A stretch of DNA of 38,602 nucleotides from assembly GCA_001579985.1 (NCBI GenBank), contig LRSR01004575.1, forward strand, positions 1 to 38,602. Direction: 5' to 3'. The notes beneath the pieces were generated by a model. It was not told the origin of the DNA and did not search any database. It was given only the letters and a program-made list of their open reading frames with translations. This stretch comes from Hypsibius dujardini. Lineage: Eukaryota; Tardigrada; Eutardigrada; Parachela; Hypsibiidae. The position numbers and the translations under genes were made by a program. This document shows positions 1 to 9,961 of this stretch, in pieces (positions within the stretch are counted from its first letter, which is position 1; each line of letters begins with the position of its first letter).

Positions 1-131
1 ACTGAACAACTGATAATGCAAACCATGCAATTGATTGGTCGATTGTTTCAAATTAAGAAGTGGTTAATAAGCAAAACAAAACAAAACAATCGACCAATCA
101 ATGGCATGGTTTGCATTATCAGTTGTTCAGT
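1..131. repeat. Inverted repeat (hairpin), 48-bp arms
   Basis: Bases 1-48 and 84-131 are reverse complements with a single mismatch, separated by a 35-base A-rich loop. The arms begin ACTGAACAACTGATAATGCA. The left arm starts exactly at the window edge, so it may extend further out. This looks like a small foldback or MITE-like element. An open frame starting ATG at 101 lies inside the right arm and is discussed under the DPBB gene. Confidence 0.85.
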
Positions 132-516
132 TGTTGAAGGAGGAGGGGCGTATGAATCATGCAAATTGTGATCTTGTTTCGTAAGCTCCGGATTAGCTTT
201 TGGTATGAATAGGTAGGTTAAAGTCACAGCTATCGATTGATATTGTAAGACTTGTTCACTCTGGCGGCGAAGCGCGCACCAACCCCTTGTAAAGGGAAAA
301 ATATTAAAATAAAAAAACAGCTCTCGGTGTGTTTTCAGTTCGAATGAAATCAAAGCGAATCTCAATGATTAGATCATTTCTTCCCGTTTTACAGTATTCT
401 AGGCTCAGTAATAAAATTTCATACCATTCTAAATTTTAAAATTATAATTTCGGTTAAAATAAGATTAAGATTAAGAACATTACATTAACGATATTCCTGT
501 AATTACTGTGCTACAG

Positions 517-1763
517 GAAGTGAAGCTGCGCTGAACAACGTCCTTGCCACCCGACATGGAGCCCACGAATCAGGGGCCTGCTCGCTTCCCCGTGCTTCTT
601 ACACCCTTCAAAAACCCGTCGCTTTGGGCGATATCTCTTCCCTACGCCAGTTAAAGTATACCAATGCCATGTGCGGCCACGTCTTGACCGTGGACTGCGG
701 CCACGGTCCGCTGGACGTCATCGTAGTTAACTCCAACCTCGGTGGAGGCCTGGACCTCTACGCATCAGCTTGGAACCAGGCCACCGGCAATGCCCCTCCC
801 GGGCAGACCAAATGCAGTGTTCAACTGTCCGGCCGCAATCCCATCCAAGGTAAGGATCATTTCAAGCAATCAATCAAGCAATCAAGCAGTCAAACAACCA
901 AATGGAATCACATAACATCAAACAAGAGTGCACTTGATTTGATTTTTGTTTGCTGGATTTCAATCAACCAATCAATCAATCGAATCGAATCAAATCAAAC
1001 AAAAGTTTACTTGATCTGATTTTTGTTTGCTTGACCTCAAAATTAGATTTATTGGATTAAATAAAGAACCAATGAAGATTTAACGAAATCTGAAGTTCTA
1101 GAGAAGAAACGAGCCCAAAATAATGCATGTTTGTATTTTGGATTTTACTAACAGTTTTGTCCAGTTTGTTATTATAGGAGTAGAAGCACCAAAAATGTCA
1201 ACTTATTTTAAAGATCAGATTCCTGGGGAAAAAATCCCAGTCAAAAAGACAACTGAACAAATTCCGCTTCAAATCAAAACCTAATCCAACACAACTTCAA
1301 ACCAAACTAAACCAAAATCAAATCAAACACATTTCAAATCAAACGAGTTTTAAATCAACTCAAAATCAACTCGAATTGAACTAAATCAACTCAAAATCAA
1401 GTCGAATTGAACTGAATCAACTCAGAATCAAAATCCAAATCAAATGAAACAATTAATTTGTTGTTTGACGTATCATCCCTAATCCAAGGGGGAGGACCGC
1501 GCTGCTACTACGCACCGGGCTCGGAGATGGACAACGCGTGGTTCCGGATGGTGGGCGTGTTTAATGTCGGTGCAAGGATGGTGACGGGAGCTACGTTAAA
1601 CGGGGTGGCTGGGGCCTTCAACGGGGTGCAGCCGTACTTCGCGTTCCAGGGCGGACCAATTGGAGGGGACGGGCAGGTGGTCTTTTCCTTCAATGACGGC
1701 TCGAAGTTTGCCACTCGCCTGCGAAATTGCATCCGTGAACAGGCAAAACAAATGTGGAGTTAG
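517..1763 (+). CDS. Expansin/barwin-like (double-psi beta-barrel) protein, last two exons; 5' part missing
   Basis: Two exons are visible: 517-849, after an acceptor at CTACAG, and 1489-1763, ending in TAG. The donor AAG|GTAAGG and the acceptor AATCCAAG join in phase 1 and keep the frame open across a 639-base intron. Together they encode about 201 residues. Exon 1 carries GAC, then CGHVLTVDCGHG, NSNLGGGLDLY and PPGQTKC; exon 2 carries PRCYYAPGSE, GVFNVGARMV, PYFAFQGG and a final RLRNC. Paired cysteines, the Cys-Gly motif and the beta-rich Gly/Asn pattern suggest a secreted DPBB domain of the expansin/barwin/RlpA type, whose members bind or loosen polysaccharide. That assignment is by pattern only. 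No signal peptide is visible; the start exon is either outside the window or the short hydrophobic ATG frame at 101, which lies in a repeat and fits poorly. Codon use is more GC-rich than the flanks, as for a real exon. Confidence 0.7.
867..1452 (+). repeat. ATCAA-rich low-complexity tracts in the DPBB gene intron
   Basis: The 639-base intron contains two tracts of degenerate AATCAA/AAATCAAAC repeats, about 867-1010 and 1255-1452. They have no coding potential. The only nearby open frame, 624-1019, is exon 1 running into the intron. Confidence 0.6.
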
Positions 1764-1937
1764 AATTGTACTCAAGTCCAAACCACACGTGTACTACATG
1801 CCAGGATGAGTTTTATTACCACCTTATACAGTAATGTAGATAAGGTTACCCTACATCGTAATGTAGACTAACTGGCTTTCCAATTTCTTTTGAACGAGGC
1901 TGTAATTTCAAGTATTTCATGTAAATCATAAAGGCTA

Positions 1938-3335
1938 CAGCTATTTTACTCCTCCCTTGTAATGTGTGGGGCCCAATAGCACTTTGGCTACTTACCCCTC
2001 CCTGAATACATCACTAGGGGCAAAATAGTGCTCTGGCTATTTTACCCCTCTCATGCTGTCCGTCAGTTGTCCGTTCGTTCGTTGTCTGTTTGTGTTTTGT
2101 CTGTCTGTCCGTCCGTCCGTCGTCCGCCCCTCGTTTGTCAATTCGTCATCCGTCCGTCGTCCGACCGTCTGTCGTCCGTCCGTCCGTCCGTCCGTCCGCT
2201 ATTTCTTGCCCGTTGATCGAGCATCTGTCTGACAACGGATTGACGGTCAACGGACGGTCAAAGGACGGACAGACGGACAGACTGACGTATGGACGACGGA
2301 CAGACTGACGGACGTACGGACAACATGGGATGGGTAAAATAGCAGGGGCGCGATTTGGACCCCTATCGATGTAAAGGTCGATTCATTACCACATGGACAC
2401 ATTAACAAACTCACGAAAAATATGGTTTTTATTATTTTGTTCAAATTTCTTCAGACTATGTGAAGCTTAACTGTTTTGCGTATAAATACCTGGTTGGAAT
2501 GTTTCCGATTTCATTCTTTAAGGCAGGGACAGTGGCTAGAAAAACTGGACGAAGTTGACTGATATTTTTTGCTATTCTGCACCCATGAGTGAATTTAATG
2601 ATACAAAATTGAGCCACCCTACTTCTAAAATCGGCTTATAACGATCCATAGCAGAACAGATAGGCTTCACGAAGAGCCCACTGGAAGGCAAATTGGTTCG
2701 GAAACCGGTTTATGAAAAATATTTTTATGAACAAAATGGCGCCAAAATTGCTTTTTTGACGTGTTCTGAAAACTTTTAGACCAAAAACATGTTGGATCGT
2801 TCCCATTTCTAGTTTTTCAGTGCAAATATGCATAAAATCAGCATATTTGTTGCCTGAGTTGAGAACATAGGGTTGAACATTACTGAGACACAGCATGTGA
2901 AAATTCTTCCCCTAATAATCGGATGGACAAGTTATCGACAGGCTTGGTTCTCTCAATCGGTCAATTTAGGCTTTGAAGTAATACTTTTTTAATAGGCCAT
3001 TGACAAAAGTTCAGGAAAGTACAAAAAATGCATAGGAAGAGCAATTAAAGTGACCAAGAAGAATACTTTTTTTGTCTCGGGAAGATAAAATGGTCACTTT
3101 TTCTGGGTAGAGGTGCATGGCGTGGCTTACTGCTTTTTCCCAATTGTTTGAACGCCTAATTTTCCTAAACTGAATCATCTTTGTTTAAGCTAATGACAGG
3201 GACATAATCAGTTGCGCACAGTTCCTCTGACAAGCGATCGCGCGTGTCCACGTGTTAATGAATCGACCTGTATTCAGGGAGGGGTGAAATAGCCGGTGTT
3301 CTATTGGGCCCCAAAAAGAAGGGAAAAATAGCCAC
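1938..3335. mobile_element. DNA element with about 100-bp terminal inverted repeats, interrupted on the left
   Basis: Sequence around 1938-2008 (containing GGGGCCCAATAG and CCCCTCCCTGAATAC) is the reverse complement of about 3269-3333. The complement continues from 2374-2403 (AGGTCGATTCATTA, then CATGGACAC) to about 3241-3268. In the right arm the two halves are contiguous; in the left arm they are separated by the element at 2009-2371. Between the arms there is only AT-rich non-coding sequence and no transposase, so this would be a non-autonomous element of about 1.0 kb before the insertion. Outer boundaries are approximate. Confidence 0.75.
2009..2371. mobile_element. Nested foldback element with CCGT/GGAC-rich arms, flanked by TA
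   Basis: Both ends read CATC..TAGGGG inward and then share GCTATTTTACCC and TGTCCG in inverted orientation. Inside, the left half is a (CCGT)n-type tract (about 2060-2200) and the right half is its complement (about 2240-2325). The dinucleotide TA flanks both ends (2007-2008 and 2372-2373). Removing the insert with one TA restores CTGAATA followed by AAGGTCG, matching the uninterrupted right arm of the host element. The open frames here (about 2028-2444) are low-complexity Ser/Val/Arg translations of the repeat, not genes. Confidence 0.75.
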
Positions 3336-3675
3336 TCCGATTCATAAATTCATATCGATCGCACTTGTGGATAAGTGAAAGCAGGCTACCTTGCTGATCT
3401 GTGAGTATATAGACGTAGAATTACCGGTAGACTATTCCCGGGTGGAAAAGGCATTTTGTTATGTTACAACTCTGCGATAATTGACTCAGATTCTTTAAAT
3501 AGGGGCGTTTCCAATACAATCGTGTCCTCCCCAACGTTAACCATAATTATCATTTGAGCTGACAATTTTCGCAGTGCCTGGGTCCTATACCTGAACCACA
3601 AGCCCAGGTAATGGTCGATTGGACCTCGCTGATTGAGTTACAGCTCTCCTTAAATGCAATGACCTAAAATCAGAG

Positions 3676-3925
3676 ATACAATCGAAACAGAAATAGTTAA
3701 AGCTCACGTGCTTTTGCACTCCTTATCTCCACTTCCAATCAAGATTGAAAATGCACACATCTCGACTTCAATTGAGTGGCCCACTGATGGTGGGACGCAC
3801 GGCTTACAGAAGGTCCCTAAAATTAGCCGTATAAGTGACATTCGCCTCGAGGGCGCACCATCAGTTTCTATTGGTGCGCAAGCTCAAACCACGCCTATCG
3901 TCAACTATTTCTGTTTTGATTGTAT
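3676..3925. mobile_element. MITE-like 250-bp inverted-repeat element
   Basis: Bases 3676-3698 and 3903-3925 are reverse complements over 23 bases with one mismatch (core ACAGAAATAGTT). The 74-codon open frame inside (3708-3932) resembles no protein I know and ends in the right arm. It is best read as a short non-autonomous element. Confidence 0.5.
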
Positions 3926-5595
3926 TATATAGTAGCGATATCAAATAATAAAAATAATCAAATAAAAAAAATTTACAGACAAGTAAAAAAAAACTAACAT
4001 TAATCGCCCAATGAAGTTTTTTAGTCAATTAAAAAGATAAATGCCTTTGGTAAGCAATTTCACAATATTTTTAGTCGAAATCAGCTAAATAATTTCAATT
4101 TTCCAACTTAAATCTTCAATGCCAAAAACTGAATTTGTTTTGCTAAAATTTTAGTTTAATTTGAATTTTGATTTTGATTTTAATTTTAATTTAATTTTAA
4201 TTTTTACCCACTTTTATGTTTAGTTTAGTTTTGTCATATTTCTAGAATGGAGCATAAATTACCTCCATCCACAAGCAGTTTGAGACTTTCACTGCAGTCA
4301 AGGTTAATTCCCACCTCACCTGGGTATCTGGCGGGCACATCTAATTGTATTTCAATTGTATTTGTGCATGGAAAATAAGTTGTACCAAGAACCACCTAGC
4401 CGCGGATGTTTTTATTTGGAGGAGGAAGTCTCTTTCTGGTAAAATTGCTCATCTTAAATAAACATAAACATCATACTGTGTATTTCGGTTGGAGATTAGA
4501 AGAGAGAAATAACTAAGATACAAGTAAATATTGGAATATTAATTAAGTAGAAAAGCTTGACAGCGAAACAAATCTTCTGGGATCATGCACCTCGACCGGT
4601 TGTTGAAACCTGCTTGAAAATTGGTATTAAAAAAAAGCGCGGTTATAACGCTAGAAATTTTAACACCCAGTAAAGTGAAAAGTTGTTCTGACTATCCGAA
4701 CATGCGCATTTTGAAGAGAACATTCGGGGCGCCTTTGGCTTTCGCTGCAAGTCTCCCGAGAGCTTGACGACTCAATAAGGCGTCCTCCTCTGATCCGGAC
4801 GCCTTCCGATCCCGCATCCACGCTATTCGGCTGAAGCGTTTACTGCGAAAACTTGCAAACGGGGAGTGGTCGTCGCTTTTGTTGCCCTACAAAAACCAAA
4901 TTGCCAAGGGTCATCGCGAGGCAGAATCAACCCCGGTCATGCAACAGTTCTTGGGATCCTACACAATATGACCCTAATGACATGTCGCGTGATTCAATAT
5001 TGTTTTTATATAAAACGAGATTGTCCATATATTGTAATTATGCATACAATATGCAAGACCCTCCGAGCCGGAAAAAAATAATGTTAACTAAAAAAAGATA
5101 GTCCCAAATCTGGTCCTAAGATTGTGTGCGAGTGTTTTTATTAGAATATGACAAAAAATGTCTGATTCCGGTGTCAGAACCAGTCGAAACCGGTTTTAAA
5201 CTGGTTTTAAGGTTTTGGGTACAATTTTGGTACAATTTTGGAACAATCCTTGGATTGGATAAACAATAGGAGCTTCCGAATCGGAACGTAAAATTGTGCC
5301 TAAATTGTGCAAGTAAATATTTTCATATGGTATTGGTTATTAGGGTGAGCACTTTAGAATTGAGAACAATGTGCAGTTTGGAGTTTTATGGGACTCGTTG
5401 TATAAAATGCCTTAAAACACAATTCACTTGTAAAATAGTGTTAAATAATTAATATCACATAAATGAAAATTTCAAATTTGGACTTTCAACAATTACAGCT
5501 ATGCAAACGGTCGTAATTTATGGCCACTAAGTACGTGCTATACATTTTATTAATTTCGTAATAATTAATATTCGTCAGTCAAATTTAATTGCAGC
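3926..5595. other. AT-rich intergenic sequence, no gene seen
   Basis: About 1.7 kb with A/T homopolymers and degenerate TTTTAATTT runs (about 4140-4210), and short tandem echoes such as GGTACAATTTT (about 5217-5242). A more GC-rich patch at 4740-4960 gives two overlapping open frames (4853-5101 and 4866-5081) without recognisable motifs, so I do not call them. Confidence 0.6.
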
Positions 5596-5988
5596 TCAAG
5601 TTACCTCATCAGAAATGGCGTTGACGGAAAAATTCGGCACATCCTGAAACGGTTCATCAATCGAACCAGAATGTTTGATGACAGCCCCTGCAGTATCCTC
5701 CTCCTCAGCGGGGGATCCACTGCCGCGACCGGACATTGCCGGACTCAGGCCACTGTAAAACAGCGCAGGTCCCCAATTGACCGGTCCGAAACGCAGTCGT
5801 TTCGGCATCTGCGTCGGCTGGAGCTGCACAATCGGTTGTTCCTTGGCGGCGTTCTCGACGGTAGGTGTCCAGAAACTGCCACTCCCATCTCCACCCTCCA
5901 ATCCACTGTAGGCGACTATAGCGTTCACGTAGTTGTCTTCCCAGGGGGATTTCGCGACGACCACTAGGAAAAGATATAAGAGCCACAT
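5596..5988 (-). CDS. Small secreted protein, 130 aa, possible peptide precursor
   Basis: The chosen ATG (5988-5986) opens with MWLLYLFLVVVA, a compact hydrophobic stretch that would serve as a signal peptide, followed by an acidic and Gly/Ser-rich chain. The only clear dibasic site is KR at residues 63-64, within MPKRLRFGPVNWG. The RLRFG at 64-68 recalls the C-terminus of short neuropeptide F, but it is followed by Pro and not a basic residue, so ordinary cleavage and amidation are not supported. There are no cysteines, which argues against a disulfide-folded effector. The start is supported by a TATA box about 65 bases upstream. The last codons read GATGAG|GTAACT, a possible splice donor, so the C-terminus could continue in another exon; otherwise it ends in TGA immediately after VT. 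No family recognised. Confidence 0.55.
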   Translation of the reverse strand: MWLLYLFLVVVAKSPWEDNYVNAIVAYSGLEGGDGSGSFWTPTVENAAKEQPIVQLQPTQMPKRLRFGPVNWGPALFYSGLSPAMSGRGSGSPAEEEDTAGAVIKHSGSIDEPFQDVPNFSVNAISDEVT

Positions 5989-6049
5989 GATGAAGAGAGC
6001 ACCGTGCCTCGATATGGAAAAAAAACTGGGTGAGTGCAACCGAGGAGGC

Positions 6050-6055
6050 TTTATA
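6050..6055 (-). promoter_or_regulatory. TATA box of the small secreted-protein gene
   Basis: On the minus strand TATAAAGCC is read about 65 bases before the ATG at 5988. Transcription would start near 6025, in GTTGCACTCACCC, leaving a 5' leader of about 35-40 bases. The copy of the dispersed repeat beginning at about 6091 lies immediately upstream. Confidence 0.55.
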
Positions 6056-6090
6056 AGCAGGTCCGGTTGCGGTGGGATGGATGTGTGGCT

Positions 6091-7104
6091 ACACACAGAG
6101 GCTCGTTTAGGGTTCTTACGGGTCGGAACCAGGACCCCTCATGGCAGCGCCAGGGGTTGGGCAAAGGGGAAAAATGCTTGTTCTCAAGATTGAGCCAAAA
6201 ATTCGGCCTCTTGTCCTCGATCATTTTGAAACTTGTGGGGGGGGAGGTCTGGGGGTCTGATTTCCAGGGGCCCTTGTGATTTCAAGATATTTTCAAAAAT
6301 ATCAGCTTTTCATCAAATTTGGACCGTTTTTGAATGTTTTGAACCTCCCATTTGCATTCATTAGTAGGAAGTTACTACTGGCCCTGGCGAAAAATGACAC
6401 TAATATAATATATAATAATATATAATATAATAAAAATATGACATTAATTCGAAGCATAATTGAAATCCTTTATAGTTCTTGAAACGGTCGAGCTCATACT
6501 GCTGAACTAAAAAGGACACAGAATAATTGAAACAATGAAATTCACAATCAGGAAGATATTTTGACTGTCAAAACGATTGACCAGTGGTCAACTGGCACTG
6601 TTCTCGTTCTTTACCAACAATAAAAGTATTTTTAAACTCTGCGTTTGACAAAACTATTGAATTCGACAAGAGTTTCTCCGTTTCTAGACTTTTCAAACTT
6701 CGAGAAAACTTCAAAGTCCGAATAAAATTGGCGTCGTAAATGGCACTCCGTTTGGTCACTTTTTTACGTCAGGGGCTAAAAAGGAGTACAAGCTGCTTTG
6801 TTAAGCAATATAGAACGGTATTTAAGACAGTAAATGTAACTGTATTTCAAATACTGTTTTTCGGGAGGGTGAATCTCACGAAACCTCAAATTTCAAGGAA
6901 AACTGATGTTCTTAAAAACATTTGAAATCCCAGGGGACCCTTGGAAATTCGGTCCGCACACCCCTATAAGTTTTAAAATGATCAGGGACAAGAGGCCGAA
7001 GTCTGGGTTCAGTCTTGAAAAAATGCATTTTGCCCATTTGCCCAAGCCCTGACCGTGACGGGTCCTGCTTCCGTACTGTAAAGACCCTAAACGAGCCTCT
7101 GGTT
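6091..7104. repeat. 1-kb inverted-repeat composite of a dispersed repeat family
   Basis: Sequence 6091-6310 (GAGGCTCGTTTAGGGTTCTT, then GGTTGGGCAAAGG, TTCGGCCTCTTGTCC, GATCATTTTGAAAC) recurs inverted at about 6889-7104 with many substitutions over some 210 bases. Related copies occur at about 14773-14935 and 22833-23095. The interior (about 6716-6870) is a diverged relative of about 16635-16800. No transposase is seen; the open frames here follow the repeat and are not called. Confidence 0.75.
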
Positions 7105-8113
7105 ATACAGCAAACTGGATCAGCACCTACGTCAAAGGAGGTGCAATCTAAGCGAAACAACCAAAATCAGCATGATTAGGTGAGACGTTGGTCGTGGATT
7201 ACGGAAGAGGTGTCTGACAAGGTTATATACGCTCTTGATTGTAATTGTATGTTTGGGAATCGTGATTTACGAGAGGACTCCCATGAACTGTATGTGTTGA
7301 CTGCCGCGCCGCTAGTTATCTCTGGAAAGCGGTTTTTAATGTACCTTCAAAGGGGGCAGAGAGTGATGGGAAATATAGCACTTCAGTTGAGGCCTCTGAG
7401 GTGTGCGTAGCCTTGACGTAGGTGAGGGAGGGCGCAGAGGCATTTCTTGCCGTGAAAATGGTTGTTGTTTTACGATAGAATCGGGATGATTTGCGCCACA
7501 AGCTCAAGCTGGCAGTAGAAACCAACCCGTCTGATTGATTGCAAAACTATTTGGGACCGCCGGTACAAATTTACGAAGGGGTAAAAAACCAGCGCAAGTT
7601 ATCCCGATTCTTCAGAACCCCCCCCCCCACTTTGCCTTGTGTAATTGTGTGTGTGTAACCGTGTAAAAGGTGTAATTGAGAATGCTTCATTGGGGCGAAG
7701 AGGACTGACAAAGTGTAGGGTGCGCTACCCCGTCGGGGGGAAAGGTCACGTCTCGGGACATGGAAAATGTGACGGAAATGTGATTACGTATTGGTGGTGC
7801 AGTTTGTGCCTTTTCTTTCAAACATCCAGGCTTCTTAGCTGTATTTATTTATTTCTTCTTAAATAGAGTATTGCAAAAGTACTGTAAGGTAGGTAAGAAT
7901 AACGATGCCGTGGGCAGAAAGGTCGTATACCATGCTTATACCATGCTTATTAACTAGCGAACTTTATGCGCAGCTAAAAAAGGTCGAATGCTAGGCACGT
8001 AATTCCAAGAAAGATCATCGGCTGCACACGCGGGCGGCGTTTGTGCAGGAATGCGATTGGTTGACCACAACCGACCGAGGGCCACGTCCTTCGATCGATC
8101 GATGCTCATCGAG
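7105..8113. other. Intergenic sequence, no gene seen
   Basis: About 1 kb of mixed composition with a C tract near 7620 and a GT-rich patch near 7640-7670. Open frames are short (76 codons or fewer), overlap each other on both strands and show no domain or signal peptide. Confidence 0.5.
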
Positions 8114-8220
8114 GTCAGCCAGCCAGTCAGCCAGCCAGTCAGCCAGCCAGTCAGTCAGCCAGTCAGCCAGCCAGTCAGCCAGCCAGCCAGTCAGCCAGTC
8201 AGCCAGCCAGTCAGCCAGCC
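8114..8220. repeat. AGCC/AGTC minisatellite
   Basis: About 107 bases of alternating GTCAGCC and AGCCAGCC units. All frames stay open on both strands, giving Ser-Gln, Gln-Pro-Val and Trp-Leu-Ala-Asp pseudo-proteins; these are artefacts of the 4-base motif. Confidence 0.9.
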
Positions 8221-8769
8221 ACATTCACCTTAACTCAAAACCGAGCGTCAAGTTAAAACACGCCCGTAGCCGGCAGATGTGCGGCCCCTCGGCAGATGTG
8301 CAGCCGATGGCTAGCACTGCGATTGATTCATTGAACAGTAAATCGTTCCGTTAGATGTGCTGCCCATAACTGGCACTGCGATTGCTTTTCTCTAAAATCA
8401 AATTCAGTTTGCTAGATGTGGTGCGAAAAATGATTAGTGCCAAAAATGCCTTACTGAAAATTGCTGCCATATTTTGGTAAACGTATAGCTTACTATTTAT
8501 GTATATATTAACATACTGAAGTTAGTTTCAAGTGAGAAAATTTGGTGTGTCTATACTGCAGAAACAGTAAGCTAATGGACTTGTAAGTTGATTAACCGAC
8601 CAATTATATATGATCCATATCATTAATTACTTTAAATATTTTTCAGGCATTTTCTACCTCTTTTATTTGTTCTTTTTTATTTATCCACGTTTTCTACTCA
8701 ATGCGTTTCATTGTCTCTCTCGGAACGCTCCCTATAAAATTATCTCGGAACCTTCCGTAGTTATTTTTT

Positions 8770-9111
8770 CTTCTTTTATACTGACGTTCTGGCGTTGCGA
8801 GCCGATAGCAGCGTGAAAGACACACGTCACTGCGGAAATACGGTGACGCTTTGGGAGCCAGCGAAGGTTGGTCAAGGAGAAGAGGTAGGCGCCAAATAGG
8901 AGGTCGGCGATGCCGTTTGAGACGAGGAGATAGTTGGGCCAGTTGCAAAGCTTCGCATAGGTCAAGATATCCAGTCATAAGAGCAGATTTAAGCTGACTG
9001 TTTGGCTTCCCTGGTGTGCAATATCGTGGGAAGTCATTCTATCGCGGGCTGATCGATCGCCTTATTTTCCTCATTGCACTCACAGTCCCTTTTGCTATTG
9101 GAATTAGCCAT
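8770..9111 (-). pseudogene. Broken copy of the class A GPCR at 11090-13339
   Basis: Starting at ATG 9111-9109 the minus strand follows the N-terminus of the intact receptor: CECNEEN against CECSSNQ, then LPTILHT against LPAILYT, KLCNWPNYLLVSNGIADLL against KLRTWPNYLFVSNGIADLL, and ITCVFHTVIGS aligning with VTCVFHAAIGS. An in-frame TGA replaces the Tyr codon before LPTIL, a frameshift follows near TM1, and homology stops at about 8795, before TM3 is complete. It is a truncated duplicate with no route to a full receptor. Confidence 0.85.
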
Positions 9112-9747
9112 ATGGATAACTTTGGTTAATGGTTAACCTTCGATAGTTGTTCATTGACCGATACAGTCAACGATAAGATTGAGTACAATGGAGGGTCCGA
9201 GGACTGGGCAAAAGAGGCGGGGAAGGGGTAGTTTTTAAACAATCCAACAATCAACCACCTGACCTGCAGAGGCTGCTTTGTTCCTGCTTTTTCTGCTGAT
9301 CTAAACCGACTTTCATTGATTGTTCTATTGTTTGATAGTTTTATTTTTCAAATGTGATACCGATTGATTGCTCGATTGTTTGCCCTCTGCCAACGTTTTC
9401 CGGCGTTGTCTGTTATTTTTGTTTTTAATGTTATTTTTTAGCTCGGTAATGTCATGAAATTTTAAAATTTCATTCATTTTGCACATAGTTCTCATCCTTT
9501 ACATAAACTGAACCACAAATTCCTTGTTTTAAAATGGAACAAAGCAACAGCTGTAGATCAGGTGGTTGGTTGTTCAATTTTATGAAAAGCACCCCTTGCT
9601 CCGCTCCTTTTGCACATTCCCCGGACCCCCTCCGTTGTACTCAATCTTGTCGTTGACTGTATACGCATATGTATATTATAAAGTGAAAGTTGTGAAGCAA
9701 AATTCGAGGAAGTTTTACAATTTGAACTCTATCACGGCACATTCGAT

Positions 9748-9961
9748 ATTTATATAAGCACATATGTATTAATGCGTTTAATGTTATGCGTTTAATTTTT
9801 ATATAAGCACATATGTATTAATGCGTTTAATGCTATGCGTTTAATTTTTATATAAGCACATATGTAATAATGCGTTTAATGTTTATATAAGCACATATGT
9901 ATTAATGCGTTTAATGCTATGCGTTTAATTTTTATACAAGCACATATGTATTAATGCGTTG
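9748..9961. repeat. Tandem repeat, about 48-bp unit
   Basis: Five imperfect copies of a unit containing TATAAGCACATATGTATTAA followed by TGCGTTTAATGCTATGCGTT. One copy is shorter. AT-rich and non-coding. Confidence 0.85.

Noticed and set aside
2028-2444. Three Ser/Val/Arg-rich open frames
   Set aside because: They read through the CCGT/GGAC arms of the nested foldback element; no start context or domain.
8015-8354. Long Ser-Gln, Gln-Pro-Val and Trp-Leu-Ala-Asp open frames
   Set aside because: All come from the AGCC/AGTC minisatellite, which keeps several frames open on both strands.
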